A DNA stretch of 64,000 nucleotides from Ruminococcus sp. (lineage in GTDB: Bacteria > Bacillota_A > Clostridia > Oscillospirales > Ruminococcaceae). Where the stretch lies: assembly GCA_017536105.1 (NCBI GenBank), contig JAFXRZ010000006.1:186001-250000 (forward strand), written 5' to 3'. The notes below the pieces were generated by a model. That model saw only the letters and a list, made by a program, of their open reading frames with translations. It made no database searches and was not told the origin of the DNA. The translations under genes were made by a program, and so were the position numbers. Position 1 is the stretch's first letter. The number at the start of each line of letters is the position of its first letter. Of the stretch, positions 42,892 to 51,938 are shown piece by piece.

Positions 42892-44341
42892 AGAACTTTT
42901 CTACCGCCTTTTTCTTTTCAAGCATATAATCAAAGCTCCTGATGTATTCAAGAGGGAGCTTATAGTTGAAAATTCTTTCAAGTCTGCCGCCTTTGAGGTC
43001 AACGAGCTTTGAGGAAGCTCCTGCTCCCACAGCAAGTATCGTCTGTATCTCTTCCATAATGAAAATATTGTACAGGCTCTCGCAGCCCTTCAGGCTCCAG
43101 CCCACGTTTTCAAGGTTTTCAAGCATATTCTTCTGCCTGTAAAGGTAATAGGGAGAATAACTGTTTTCCAGAAGACGCTTGGCAGCATAGTTCTGCATAA
43201 CGCTTGCAGGATTTTGAAGCACGGCTGATTTTTCGGCTGAATAATTAAGGTCAGCCGCACGTTTGATAGAAAGGGTGTGGACGGTTATATTCTCAGGAGA
43301 AAGATCAATTAGCCCGTCAATGGTCTTGCTGAAACTCTCGGGGGTATCTGTTGGGAGTCCGGCTATTATATCTGTATTTATCTTATCAAAGCCGAGCTCT
43401 CTTGCAAGGGCAAAGGCAGAATAAAACTGCTCGGACGTATGCTGTCTGCCGATGGCACGAAGGACATCATCGTTGAGCGTCTGAGGATTTACCGATATTC
43501 GCGTGCAGCCGTTTTGTTTTATAGCCTTAAGCTTTTCCCGGGTTATGGTATCTGCCCTGCCGGCTTCGACCGTGTATTCACGGAGAGAGGAAGTATCGAA
43601 GCTCTCGGAGACAGTCTGCATTATACGGGCAAGCTGATCTGCTTCAAAGGCGGTGGGAGTTCCTCCGCCGAAATAGACAGTATCGAGCTTCAAGCCGAGC
43701 CGTTTTGAAAGCTCCGCGGTATATCTGATCTCCCGGCAAAGCTTGTCTATGTATTCGGGAATGAGCTTTTTTCCTGAGCCTACTGTCTGCGAGATAAAGG
43801 AGCAGTAAGAGCATCTTGTGGGGCAGAAAGGGATAGAAACATACAGGCTGAAAAGGTCGTCGCTCAAAGATGAGGTGATCGGCTTCTGCACCATAGCAGT
43901 TTTATAGGCAAGCCCGGCCTTTTCCTCCGAGCAGTAATACTCATCCTTGAAGATCTTGAATATCTCGTCCTTGGCATAGCCTGCTTCAAGATACTTGTTC
44001 ATTCTTTTAACGGGTCTCACGCCGGTCATTACTCCCCATTTGGGGACGATGCCCGTGATCTCCGACATACATTGAAACAGCAGCTTTGAAAGCAAAAGCT
44101 CTCTGTCGCTTTTATCCTCGGCAGAAAGAGAAAGCTCACGCTTTTCTTCCTTTCCGAGATACCGAACTACGACCGAAAGCAAGACTTCGGAGCCTCTTTC
44201 TTTTACGCAGACAAAAGCATGATCCTCCTCGGCCGGACGGTCGTCGGAATAAACGATCTTAAAACGAGATGCAGGGATAAAGAGTTTCATTACCCCTTCG
44301 ATCTCGTATTTATAGTCGTTGCCGCTGAAAATAAGGGTCAT
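42875..44341 (-). CDS. hemZ: Radical-SAM coproporphyrinogen dehydrogenase HemZ
   Basis: The 488-residue radical-SAM protein matches HemZ, which in family terms oxidises coproporphyrinogen III without oxygen. The cluster cysteines are C173, C177 and C180 in PFCPTRCSYC. FGGGTPTAFEADQL and VEAGRADTIT follow. The first 160 residues are the HemZ-specific N-terminal domain. No other heme genes are nearby, and many HemW/HemZ-like proteins act elsewhere, so heme synthesis is not assured. It overlaps the metallo-hydrolase gene by four bases. Confidence 0.87.
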   Translation of the reverse strand: MTLIFSGNDYKYEIEGVMKLFIPASRFKIVYSDDRPAEEDHAFVCVKERGSEVLLSVVVRYLGKEEKRELSLSAEDKSDRELLLSKLLFQCMSEITGIVPKWGVMTGVRPVKRMNKYLEAGYAKDEIFKIFKDEYYCSEEKAGLAYKTAMVQKPITSSLSDDLFSLYVSIPFCPTRCSYCSFISQTVGSGKKLIPEYIDKLCREIRYTAELSKRLGLKLDTVYFGGGTPTAFEADQLARIMQTVSESFDTSSLREYTVEAGRADTITREKLKAIKQNGCTRISVNPQTLNDDVLRAIGRQHTSEQFYSAFALARELGFDKINTDIIAGLPTDTPESFSKTIDGLIDLSPENITVHTLSIKRAADLNYSAEKSAVLQNPASVMQNYAAKRLLENSYSPYYLYRQKNMLENLENVGWSLKGCESLYNIFIMEEIQTILAVGAGASSKLVDLKGGRLERIFNYKLPLEYIRSFDYMLEKKKAVEKFYAEKE

Positions 44342-44976
44342 CGCTTGTCACCGATGTTTCTGAGATAAGGGTTGTATCTTTTCTCGGTCTCAAGGGTGGT
44401 GACCTCCATATGTCCGGGATAGACCGCAAGATCACCGCCGAGGTCGTAAATCTTCTCGAGAGACTTTAACATATCCTTGTAGTTTCCGTCTGCCATATCC
44501 GTTCTGCCCACAGAACGGGAAAACAGGGTGTCTCCGCTGAACATATTCGAGCCGACGATAAAGCACACCGAGCCGCTGGTATGACCCGGGGTGTGAACAA
44601 CGTCGAATTCCAGCTCATCAAGTGTCAGCACATCGTCCTCGGTGAAGGTCTTTGCAGAGGAAACTCTTTTGAGCCCTCCCTCAAAAAAGCCGTTGTCGAT
44701 AAGGCCGTCGCCTTTTGTGAGCTTTTCAAGATCGTTCTCGTGGATATAGACCTCGCAGCCTGTTTTCTCCACAAGATCGGCAACAGCGCCGACGTGGTCG
44801 AAATGCCCGTGAGTTAAGAAGATCTTTTTGAGCGTAAGGCCGTAAACATCAGCCATATCAAGGATATAGTCCGCTTCGGCAGGAGCATCTATAAGAACGC
44901 AGTTGTTCTTTTCGCTTGCGACGAAATAGCTGTTGGTGTCGCAAAAGCTCAACGGTCTTAATCTGTATATTTTCAT
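44338..44976 (-). CDS. Metallo-beta-lactamase fold hydrolase (glyoxalase II-like)
   Basis: The 212-residue enzyme has the metal site THGHFDHVGA with H56, H58, D60 and H61, and HTPGHTSGSVCF and YPGHMEVTT later. This arrangement is of the glyoxalase II/YcbL type; the substrate is unknown. The ATGA overlap with hemZ shows coupling. It begins 17 bases after the rel stop. Confidence 0.9.
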   Translation of the reverse strand: MKIYRLRPLSFCDTNSYFVASEKNNCVLIDAPAEADYILDMADVYGLTLKKIFLTHGHFDHVGAVADLVEKTGCEVYIHENDLEKLTKGDGLIDNGFFEGGLKRVSSAKTFTEDDVLTLDELEFDVVHTPGHTSGSVCFIVGSNMFSGDTLFSRSVGRTDMADGNYKDMLKSLEKIYDLGGDLAVYPGHMEVTTLETEKRYNPYLRNIGDKR

Positions 44977-44993
44977 AGCAAACTTCCCTCCCG

Positions 44994-47213
44994 TTACTTT
45001 CCGCTTCTCTCGACGGAAATAACATTCTTGATCTTCATAAGCTTGGCGATGACGTTGTTGAGCTGCTCCTTGCCTGCAACGCTGACCGTTACTGACAGGA
45101 TAGCATTTCCGTTTTTGAGCTCACGCGAAACAGATTCGTGGATATAGATGTTGATTATCGCAAGGGCTGAGCAGACATCTGCAAGCAGACCTATCCTGTC
45201 AACAGCGATGATGTCGAGGGTGGTCTTGAAATATCCGCGGTTGTCCTTGTTTTCGACCCATTGAGCGTTTATCCACCTGTCTGCAAGCTCGGGCATATCC
45301 TTCTGCTTCTGATAGTTGGAGCAGTCGCACTTGTGGATAGAGATGCCGTGGCCTCGGGTTATAAATCCGACGATCTCATCACCGGGCAGCGGATTGCAGC
45401 ACTGGGAGAATTTTACGATACAGTCGTCTATGCCATCAACGATGACTCCCGAGGAGTTCTTGGAATGTCTGGGCTTGATGTCGTCAACTATATCTTCGGT
45501 TATCTTCTCGCTGTATTTCTTGTTATATTCGTTTTTAAGGCGCTGCATGACCTTTGAAAGCTGAACGCCTCCGTAGCCTATGGCAGCAAAGAAATCGTCA
45601 AGGGTCTCGCAGTTGTGCCTGTGCATATCAAGAGAGAGGAATTCCTCCAGCTCGCTTTCCGGCACTCTGATAAGGTTTTTCCTGAATTCACGCTCAAGAG
45701 CGCTGCGTCCTTCAAAGATGTTTTCCTCGCGGCGTTCTTTCTTGAACCAGGAGCGTATCTTGGATTTTGCTTCGTTGGTCTTGCAGATATTGAGCCAGGA
45801 ACGGCTCGGGCCGTGGTTCTCGGAATTGGTAGTCAGTATCTCGATGATCTCGCCGGTGGCGATCTCGTAATCAAAGGAGACCATTTTCTTATCCGCCTTG
45901 GCACCGATCATCCTGTGGCCGACCTGCGTGTGGATAGCGTAGGCGAAATCTATTACTGTCGAGCCCTTGGGAAGGGTTATCATATCGCCCTTGGGGGTAA
46001 ACGCAAAGACATCTTCCGGCGCAAGATCGTTCTTTATCGCTCTGACGATCTCTTCAACGTCATTCGATTCCTGCTGGCTCTCGATTATCTGCCTGATCCA
46101 CGCAAGACGCTGGTCGTCCTTGGCACTGCTGCGGATGCCTTCTTTGTACTTCCAGTGAGCTGCGATTCCGTATTCAGCCGTGCGGTGCATATCCCAGGTC
46201 CTTATTTGAACTTCAAAGGGAATGCCCTGTCTGCCTATGACCGTCGTGTGCAGGGACTGATACATATTGGGCTTCGGGGTCGAGATATAATCCTTGAAGC
46301 GGTTCGGGATAGGCTTGAACATATCGTGGATTATACCGAGGACATTGTAGCACTCCGTTACGGTATTTACGATGATCCTTACGGCATATCTGTCGTAGAT
46401 CTGGTCTATCTCCTTACCGTCGCGGTAAACTTTCTTATAAATGCCGTAGATACTCTTGACTCTGCCCTGGATCTCGGGAACGGGATCGAATTCTTTTTCG
46501 AGTCTTTCATAGATAAGAGTCTTGATCTCTTCGATGAGCTTAGCTCTTGCGTCGCGTCTTAGTTTCATCTGCCTGTCGATCTCTGCATAAGCGTAGGGAT
46601 CGAGATAATAGAATGCAAGGTCTTCGAGCTCGTCCTTTATGGAACGGATTCCGAGCCTGTGAGCTATGGGAGCATAGATGTTCATGGTCTCGTGAGCTAT
46701 GACACGGCGCTTTTCATCCCGGCAGAAGTTGAGGGTCCGCATATTGTGCAGGCGGTCAGCCAGCTTGATTATTATAACACGGATATCCTCGCTCATTGCA
46801 AGGAGTATCTTTCGGATATTCTCCGCCTTCTGCTCGTCCTTTGTGAATATCTCGACTTTTTCCAGCTTTGTAACGCCGTTTACCAGCATGGCTATATCAG
46901 AGCCGAAGCTCTTTTTCAGGTCGTCGAGAGTTGCTTCAGTATCCTCCACAACATCATGGAGCAATGCAGCACAGATAGTGTCGGTGTCCATTCCCAGCTC
47001 GACAAGGATATAGGCAACAGCAAGAGGATGTGTTATATACGGCTCGCCGGATTCACGCTTCTGATCCTTGTGATATTTGGCAGCGAATTCATAAGCAGAT
47101 ACAATCTTAGAAACATCATACTGCTTTTCGCCTTCCTCTGTCTTTGCAAGAAGAGAGTCGATAGTGTAATTCGGCTGCACCGATATTGAATTTTCCTTGT
47201 AATTGTTATCCAC
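44994..47213 (-). CDS. Bifunctional (p)ppGpp synthetase/hydrolase Rel
   Basis: The long Rel enzyme of 739 residues contains an intact HD hydrolase domain (ITHPLAVAYIL, ALLHDVVEDTE), the synthetase domain with the RFKDYISTPKPNMYQSLH motif, the TGS domain (DVFAFTPKGDMITLPKGSTVIDFAYAIH in parts) and a C-terminal ACT domain. RFKD is the form seen in bifunctional enzymes. The GTG start at 47213 has AAGGAGGGA just upstream. It lies between recJ and the metallo-hydrolase, a common clostridial order. Confidence 0.95.
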   Translation of the reverse strand: MDNNYKENSISVQPNYTIDSLLAKTEEGEKQYDVSKIVSAYEFAAKYHKDQKRESGEPYITHPLAVAYILVELGMDTDTICAALLHDVVEDTEATLDDLKKSFGSDIAMLVNGVTKLEKVEIFTKDEQKAENIRKILLAMSEDIRVIIIKLADRLHNMRTLNFCRDEKRRVIAHETMNIYAPIAHRLGIRSIKDELEDLAFYYLDPYAYAEIDRQMKLRRDARAKLIEEIKTLIYERLEKEFDPVPEIQGRVKSIYGIYKKVYRDGKEIDQIYDRYAVRIIVNTVTECYNVLGIIHDMFKPIPNRFKDYISTPKPNMYQSLHTTVIGRQGIPFEVQIRTWDMHRTAEYGIAAHWKYKEGIRSSAKDDQRLAWIRQIIESQQESNDVEEIVRAIKNDLAPEDVFAFTPKGDMITLPKGSTVIDFAYAIHTQVGHRMIGAKADKKMVSFDYEIATGEIIEILTTNSENHGPSRSWLNICKTNEAKSKIRSWFKKERREENIFEGRSALEREFRKNLIRVPESELEEFLSLDMHRHNCETLDDFFAAIGYGGVQLSKVMQRLKNEYNKKYSEKITEDIVDDIKPRHSKNSSGVIVDGIDDCIVKFSQCCNPLPGDEIVGFITRGHGISIHKCDCSNYQKQKDMPELADRWINAQWVENKDNRGYFKTTLDIIAVDRIGLLADVCSALAIINIYIHESVSRELKNGNAILSVTVSVAGKEQLNNVIAKLMKIKNVISVERSGK

Positions 47214-47226
47214 CCGAATCCCTCCT

Positions 47227-49251
47227 TTATATCATACTTTTCAGACGGACAAGAACATCCGCCGACATCAGATCCACCTTGCCGCTGACAGGAAGCAGCG
47301 ATACGCTGTCATCCGATGCTGTATAGACAGCAAGTCCGGTCTGAACGAATGCGTCAATTATTATCCTGAGCTTGCAGTAGTTCATTTCTTTGCTTCTAAG
47401 CTGCATATAAAGCTCGTCGGAAGTTATCTTTTTGTATTTGCCCAGGGACTTATAAACGGCTACGAGCTCATTTCTGTCGGGGTCTATGCGCTTTAAGAAC
47501 TCTTTCGGGAGCTCTGAACCGAGCATGAATTTCTCGTAGCAGTCTTTAGCGCTGAAATATCTGTCCTGGTTTATGCCGTGAGGACGGCAGTCCATTGCCT
47601 TTGCTGTGACAGATCTGACGCCGTTGAAGCTGTTGACTTCAAACTGAGCCACAAGGTCTATTATATCGCCCTTGACGAAGCTGAGGCTCTCGGGTGAGGT
47701 GCCGAACATAAGTGCGGGAAATCTCACGCTGCCGAAGGAAAGCTCAAGCTTGGTGTGCTTGCCGTTCGTAAGCGAGATAATGTTCTCTATCCTTGCGCCA
47801 AGAACCGCAAAAACGGGATTTGTGTTCTCTGCGCCGAAGGGCTCGAGAGCTTTGAGCCCAAAGATATTTTCGACAGTTATGTCCTCGGGCCTGAGGGCAA
47901 GGTCGCAGTCTAAAGTAGCGGCAGGCATGATCTCGAATTTTGATGCATATTCATATACCATTTCGGTAAACTTGGGTATCTTGTTGGTCTGTATAGTCAG
48001 ACCTCCGGCACATTCGTGTCCGCCGAAATGATCCAGCAGTTCGCCGGTGTATTTCAGGCATTCAAAGATATTAAAGCCCTTGATGCTTCTTGCCGAGCCT
48101 CTTGCGATGCCGTCTTTTTCGATAGAGATAAGAATAACAGGCTTGCCGTATCTTTCGAGAAGCCTTGCGGCAACTATGCCTATGACTCCGTGATGCCAGC
48201 CGTTGCCTGCAAGCACAAGAACGCGCCTGTATAGGGTCTCGGGGTGGGAGTCGATATAGTGCATTATAGCTTTTGTTATCTCGGCCTCGCAGTTCCTGCG
48301 GAGGTCGTTGAGGCGGATGAGCTCGTCAACATATATCTCGGCTTCGTCGGGATCTTCGGTGAGCAGAGCCTTGACAGCCGTTATAGGCGAACCGAATCGG
48401 CCCGAGGCATTGATCCTCGGAGCGAGCTGAAAGCCTATAGAGCCGGAAGAAAGCTCCTCCCTGCGGACAGAAGCCTTGTTCATAAGCAGATCAAGCCCGG
48501 GATTCTCGGTGTTTTTCATATACATGATGCCCTGCTTGACGATCTCGCGGTTCTCGCCTACAAGGGGAACGATATCGGCTACCGTACCCAAGGCGCAGAT
48601 ATCCGAAAACTGTTCGATTATAGTGTCAAGGTCGCCGTCCATAAGCGCTGCACAAAGCTTCATTGCAACGCCTGCGCCCGAAAGCTCTTTGAAAGACGAA
48701 GTACAGTCTTTTCTGTGGGGATCGACAACAGCTTCGGCTCTTGGCAGTTCTTCAAGGGGCTGGTGGTGGTCTGTTACGACAAGCTTCATACCAAGCTCGT
48801 ATATATGTTCGGCTTCGGGAATTGCGGAAATGCCGTTATCCACGGTGACGATGAGCTTTACACCCTGTTCGCAAAGCTCGTCGATAGCGTTCATGTTCAT
48901 TCCGTAGCCCTGATCTCTTTCGGGGATATAATACATAACGTTTGCCCCGATATTCTGCAAAAAGCCGAAAAGGATAGCCGTTGCAGTAACACCGTCGCAG
49001 TCGTAGTCGCCGTAAATGCAGATAAGATCGTAATCATCCACAGCCTTGTTTATAGCAGCAACGGCTTTGTCCATATCAAGTATCTCGAAGGGATCGGCAA
49101 GCTCTGTATTTGTAAAGAAGTCAACTATTTTATCGAAGCTGTCCAAGCCGCGCGAAAGCATGACCTTTACAGTCAGGGGTGTAAGGTCGCATTTGCGCGA
49201 TAATTCAGCCGCTTTATTCTCGTCTGTCTGATTTATTTTCCATTTTTTCAT
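47227..49251 (-). CDS. recJ: Single-strand-specific exonuclease RecJ
   Basis: RecJ degrades single-stranded DNA 5' to 3' in recombination and repair. The DHH-type motif GDYDCDGVTA, then TVDNGISA, VTDHHQP and the DHH-associated FGGHECAGGL are present. The 674 residues from the ATG at 49251 are usual, with GGAGAAG six bases upstream; 14 further codons are open but precede this site. It has a strong promoter facing away from the AlkD-like gene, so two DNA-repair genes share one control region. Confidence 0.94.
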   Translation of the reverse strand: MKKWKINQTDENKAAELSRKCDLTPLTVKVMLSRGLDSFDKIVDFFTNTELADPFEILDMDKAVAAINKAVDDYDLICIYGDYDCDGVTATAILFGFLQNIGANVMYYIPERDQGYGMNMNAIDELCEQGVKLIVTVDNGISAIPEAEHIYELGMKLVVTDHHQPLEELPRAEAVVDPHRKDCTSSFKELSGAGVAMKLCAALMDGDLDTIIEQFSDICALGTVADIVPLVGENREIVKQGIMYMKNTENPGLDLLMNKASVRREELSSGSIGFQLAPRINASGRFGSPITAVKALLTEDPDEAEIYVDELIRLNDLRRNCEAEITKAIMHYIDSHPETLYRRVLVLAGNGWHHGVIGIVAARLLERYGKPVILISIEKDGIARGSARSIKGFNIFECLKYTGELLDHFGGHECAGGLTIQTNKIPKFTEMVYEYASKFEIMPAATLDCDLALRPEDITVENIFGLKALEPFGAENTNPVFAVLGARIENIISLTNGKHTKLELSFGSVRFPALMFGTSPESLSFVKGDIIDLVAQFEVNSFNGVRSVTAKAMDCRPHGINQDRYFSAKDCYEKFMLGSELPKEFLKRIDPDRNELVAVYKSLGKYKKITSDELYMQLRSKEMNYCKLRIIIDAFVQTGLAVYTASDDSVSLLPVSGKVDLMSADVLVRLKSMI

Positions 49252-49281
49252 AGAAATCTTCTCCGATTTAGATAATAGTTT

Positions 49282-49310
49282 ATTATACCACAAAAACGAA
49301 AATATTTCAA
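49282..49310 (-). promoter_or_regulatory. SigA promoter of recJ
   Basis: TTGAAA (49310-49305), a 17-base spacer and TGGTATAAT, with the -10 at 49287-49282, give a good extended promoter. The recJ leader is about 24 bases. Confidence 0.8.
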
Positions 49311-49339
49311 TAAATATATTATGAATTATGTTTGCTTTG

Positions 49340-49368
49340 TTGACATTTTCGAAAAGAAATATTATAAT
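49340..49368 (+). promoter_or_regulatory. Consensus SigA promoter of AlkD-like gene
   Basis: TTGACA (49340-49345), a 17-base spacer and TATAAT (49363-49368) are exact. The start would be about 24 bases before the ATG at 49399. Confidence 0.85.
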
Positions 49369-49398
49369 AAACTCAGAAAGCGAAAAGGAGCGGTAAAT

Positions 49399-50100
49399 AT
49401 GAGCAAAAACAAGGCTGTTGAAGAGATCAGGCAGGAGCTTTTATCCCTCGGAGACGAAAAATACAAGGATTTTCTTGCTCCCATAATCCCGAACTGCCCC
49501 AAAGAGCGTATCATCGGGATAAAATGTCCTCAGGTGAAGGCTCTGGTCAAGAAATACAGCGGAACTCCGGAAGCGGAGTGCTTTCTGAACGATCTGCCTC
49601 ACAAATACCACGAGGAAAACCTGCTCCACGCTTATATGATCTCTGCGGAGAAGTCCTATGATGAAGCCGAGAAGGCAGTCGATCGCTTTCTGCCCTATGT
49701 TGACAACTGGGCTGTCTGCGATTCCCTGTCGCCGAAGGTCTTTACTAAAAACAAAGATAAGCTCATGGAGCATATACTTGAGCGGATAACTTCGGAGCAC
49801 ACATACACAGTTCGTTTTTCGATAAAAGAGCTTATGAATTATTATCTGTCCGACGATGTTTTTGACCCGTCGCAGCTGGAGCTTACGGCAAAGGTCGAAT
49901 CGGAGGAGTATTATATAAATATGATGAGAGCCTGGTATTTTGCCACAGCTCTTGCAAAGCAGTGGGAGGATACCATAAAGCTGCTGATAGAGCGCAGGCT
50001 CGACAAATGGACCCACAACAAAACCATACAGAAAGCAGTTGAGAGCTACCGAATAACTCCCGAGCAGAAGGAGCTTTTGAAGACCCTGAGGCTGAAATAA
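49399..50100 (+). CDS. AlkD-like DNA alkylation repair protein
   Basis: The 233-residue all-helical protein matches the AlkD-type HEAT-repeat DNA glycosylases that remove alkylated bases. Family stretches include IGIKCPQVKALVKKY, DNWAVCDSLSPKVF and RAWYFATALAKQW (near 192-204). The ATG at 49399 has AAAAGGAG eight bases before; the open frame to 49321 contains the promoter and cannot be coding. The gene is a single unit ended by a terminator that also serves the convergent cellulase. Confidence 0.9.
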   Translation: MSKNKAVEEIRQELLSLGDEKYKDFLAPIIPNCPKERIIGIKCPQVKALVKKYSGTPEAECFLNDLPHKYHEENLLHAYMISAEKSYDEAEKAVDRFLPYVDNWAVCDSLSPKVFTKNKDKLMEHILERITSEHTYTVRFSIKELMNYYLSDDVFDPSQLELTAKVESEEYYINMMRAWYFATALAKQWEDTIKLLIERRLDKWTHNKTIQKAVESYRITPEQKELLKTLRLK

Positions 50101-50109
50101 GGCAAGCAA

Positions 50110-50135
50110 AAGAGCCGGCACGAACGCCGGCTCTT
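50110..50135. terminator. Bidirectional terminator
   Basis: Perfect ten-base arms AAGAGCCGGC and GCCGGCTCTT enclose six bases, with GTTTT on the plus side and TTTTGCTT on the minus side. It lies between the convergent AlkD-like and cellulase genes. Confidence 0.9.
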
Positions 50136-50138
50136 GTT

Positions 50139-51923
50139 TTATGCTGCTGTTTTGAATGTGAATTTAACGGTAAGAGTTCTGATGATAGTGTTGTTTGAAA
50201 CATCGACTATCTGGGGCAAAGCGTTGGTGAGATCGCCGTCATAGCTTCTTGAGTCTTTGGGGGGTTCGCTGATGTATCCGTTGAAGATATTGACTCTTGT
50301 GCAGTGACCGTCATCGGAAGATGTGTATTCCTTGGCAACAAGCTCCACAGGCTCACCGTTTATAGCGATCTCATCTATCTTGATCGTTGCTCCTGGGAAA
50401 AGATCCTCGCCGTTGGAGATGCCCAGTGCCGAGAAGCCTATTCCCTTTGCCTGGCTTGCGTTTGTGAAATCGAGGCTGACTTCATATGAACCGTCGCCTG
50501 TAACTATAACGTTCGTAGCCTTTACGCCGCTGCTCATATTCGTAGGATCGTAAACATCGCCTACACTATAGCTTACTGCGAAATCGGAGCTGTTGTACAT
50601 GATCCATGCAATAGCATCTGTATCGGATGCGGGAATAGCCATATCCTCGAACTGTCTTTCCTCGGCTTCCTTGGCAAATTGATCTATTGCTGCCTTTGCA
50701 TTGGCCTTGATCTCATCGTCGGTGAGAGAGGACTGAGCCTTCAGGCTCCTGCCGGTGAAGAGCTCATACATGGGATCATCAACTATCGTACAGGTGTATT
50801 TATCGTAGAGATTGTTGCAGTCCCAGAGCATCGGGCAGTAATTGTAAAGATCGCAGTTGTTCAGGAAATTCGTATAGAACAGGTCTGTGTCGTTCTTGGG
50901 ATAGTTGGAGTTCGTAAGAACTGCATACTCTCCGATTATTACGCCGTAGCCCTGATCGCAGAACTTGGAAAGGCTTTTCAGAAGCTCGTTCTGCTCCTTT
51001 ACGTCCTGGACAGAGCCCCAGTGATCGACTGCCTTTTCGCCGCAGTAGTCCCAGGGTGTGTAATAATGCACGGAGAGGATCAGCTTATCCTTGGCTGTAT
51101 CCGTGGGCATAACGAACCTGTCGTCGCAGGTGCAGGTGATATCGGTGTTGTAGCCGGCGATAAGCAGGAAACGGTTTGCATTGTTTCCGCCGGAAGCGCG
51201 GACGGTATCAACGAATTTCTGGTTGATGTCGTGAGCGACTGTATAGCACTCGTCCTTTGAGAGAGAGCCGGAATCCTCAGCTATATCTTTATCATTGAGC
51301 CTGTCCCCCAGCTCCTCGTTTGCGGATTCAAATATGAGCTTGTCGTCATATTTGCCGAATCTATCGCAGAGCTGCGTCCACATAGATACATACATATCCA
51401 TGGCTTTTGTGCGGGTCTCTTCGCTTGCTGAACCGAACATTCCCCACCAGCCGCCGTCCCAGTGGTCGTTGATGACAACATACATATCGTTATCGAGGGC
51501 ATAGTTCACAACTTCCTCGACTCTGTTGAGATATGCTTCGTCTATCGTATAATCACCGGTCTCGAAGTTCATGGCATTAGTCCATGCAACGGGGATCCTG
51601 ATCGAATCAAAGCCGCAGGCCTTCATTCCGGCGATCATTTCTTTTGTTGTGGTCGGCTGTCCCCAAGTGTTCTCGCTGGAAGTCGGGTCTCCTCCGGCAA
51701 CATAATTGCCGTGATTATAAGCCTCAAACGTATTGCCGAGGTTTATACCGTTGCCCATGAGCTTAACGACTTCCTGAGCGGTCATACCCGAATCCGAGAT
51801 CGCATCGGAAGAGGCTTCTTCGGCTTTTTTGCTGCTTGAAGAATCCTTGCTGCAGGCGGTCAGAGAGCCTGTTATAAGCATCAATGCTGCACAGGCGGCT
51901 GTCATTACTTTCTTAACCTTCAT
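50139..51923 (-). CDS. Lipid-anchored GH5 endoglucanase (GH5_4-like)
   Basis: The 594-residue lipoprotein has the lipobox LTAC with C24, then a Ser-rich linker. The GH5 catalytic domain spans about 48-390: GINLGNTFEA, SIRIPVAW, the acid/base E203 in ANEE and the nucleophile E332 in GEYA. This is of the endo-beta-1,4-glucanase type (GH5 subfamily 4 style). The last 155 residues form a beta-rich module I cannot place, possibly a carbohydrate-binding domain. The gene follows an ABC exporter by 15 bases. It would act at the cell surface on plant polysaccharides. Confidence 0.87.
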   Translation of the reverse strand: MKVKKVMTAACAALMLITGSLTACSKDSSSSKKAEEASSDAISDSGMTAQEVVKLMGNGINLGNTFEAYNHGNYVAGGDPTSSENTWGQPTTTKEMIAGMKACGFDSIRIPVAWTNAMNFETGDYTIDEAYLNRVEEVVNYALDNDMYVVINDHWDGGWWGMFGSASEETRTKAMDMYVSMWTQLCDRFGKYDDKLIFESANEELGDRLNDKDIAEDSGSLSKDECYTVAHDINQKFVDTVRASGGNNANRFLLIAGYNTDITCTCDDRFVMPTDTAKDKLILSVHYYTPWDYCGEKAVDHWGSVQDVKEQNELLKSLSKFCDQGYGVIIGEYAVLTNSNYPKNDTDLFYTNFLNNCDLYNYCPMLWDCNNLYDKYTCTIVDDPMYELFTGRSLKAQSSLTDDEIKANAKAAIDQFAKEAEERQFEDMAIPASDTDAIAWIMYNSSDFAVSYSVGDVYDPTNMSSGVKATNVIVTGDGSYEVSLDFTNASQAKGIGFSALGISNGEDLFPGATIKIDEIAINGEPVELVAKEYTSSDDGHCTRVNIFNGYISEPPKDSRSYDGDLTNALPQIVDVSNNTIIRTLTVKFTFKTAA

Positions 51924-51938
51924 TTTTCTCCTCCTTAA

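Noticed and set aside
49321..49398. 26-residue N-terminal extension of the AlkD-like protein
   Set aside because: The consensus promoter lies inside it and a strong ribosome-binding site precedes the later ATG.
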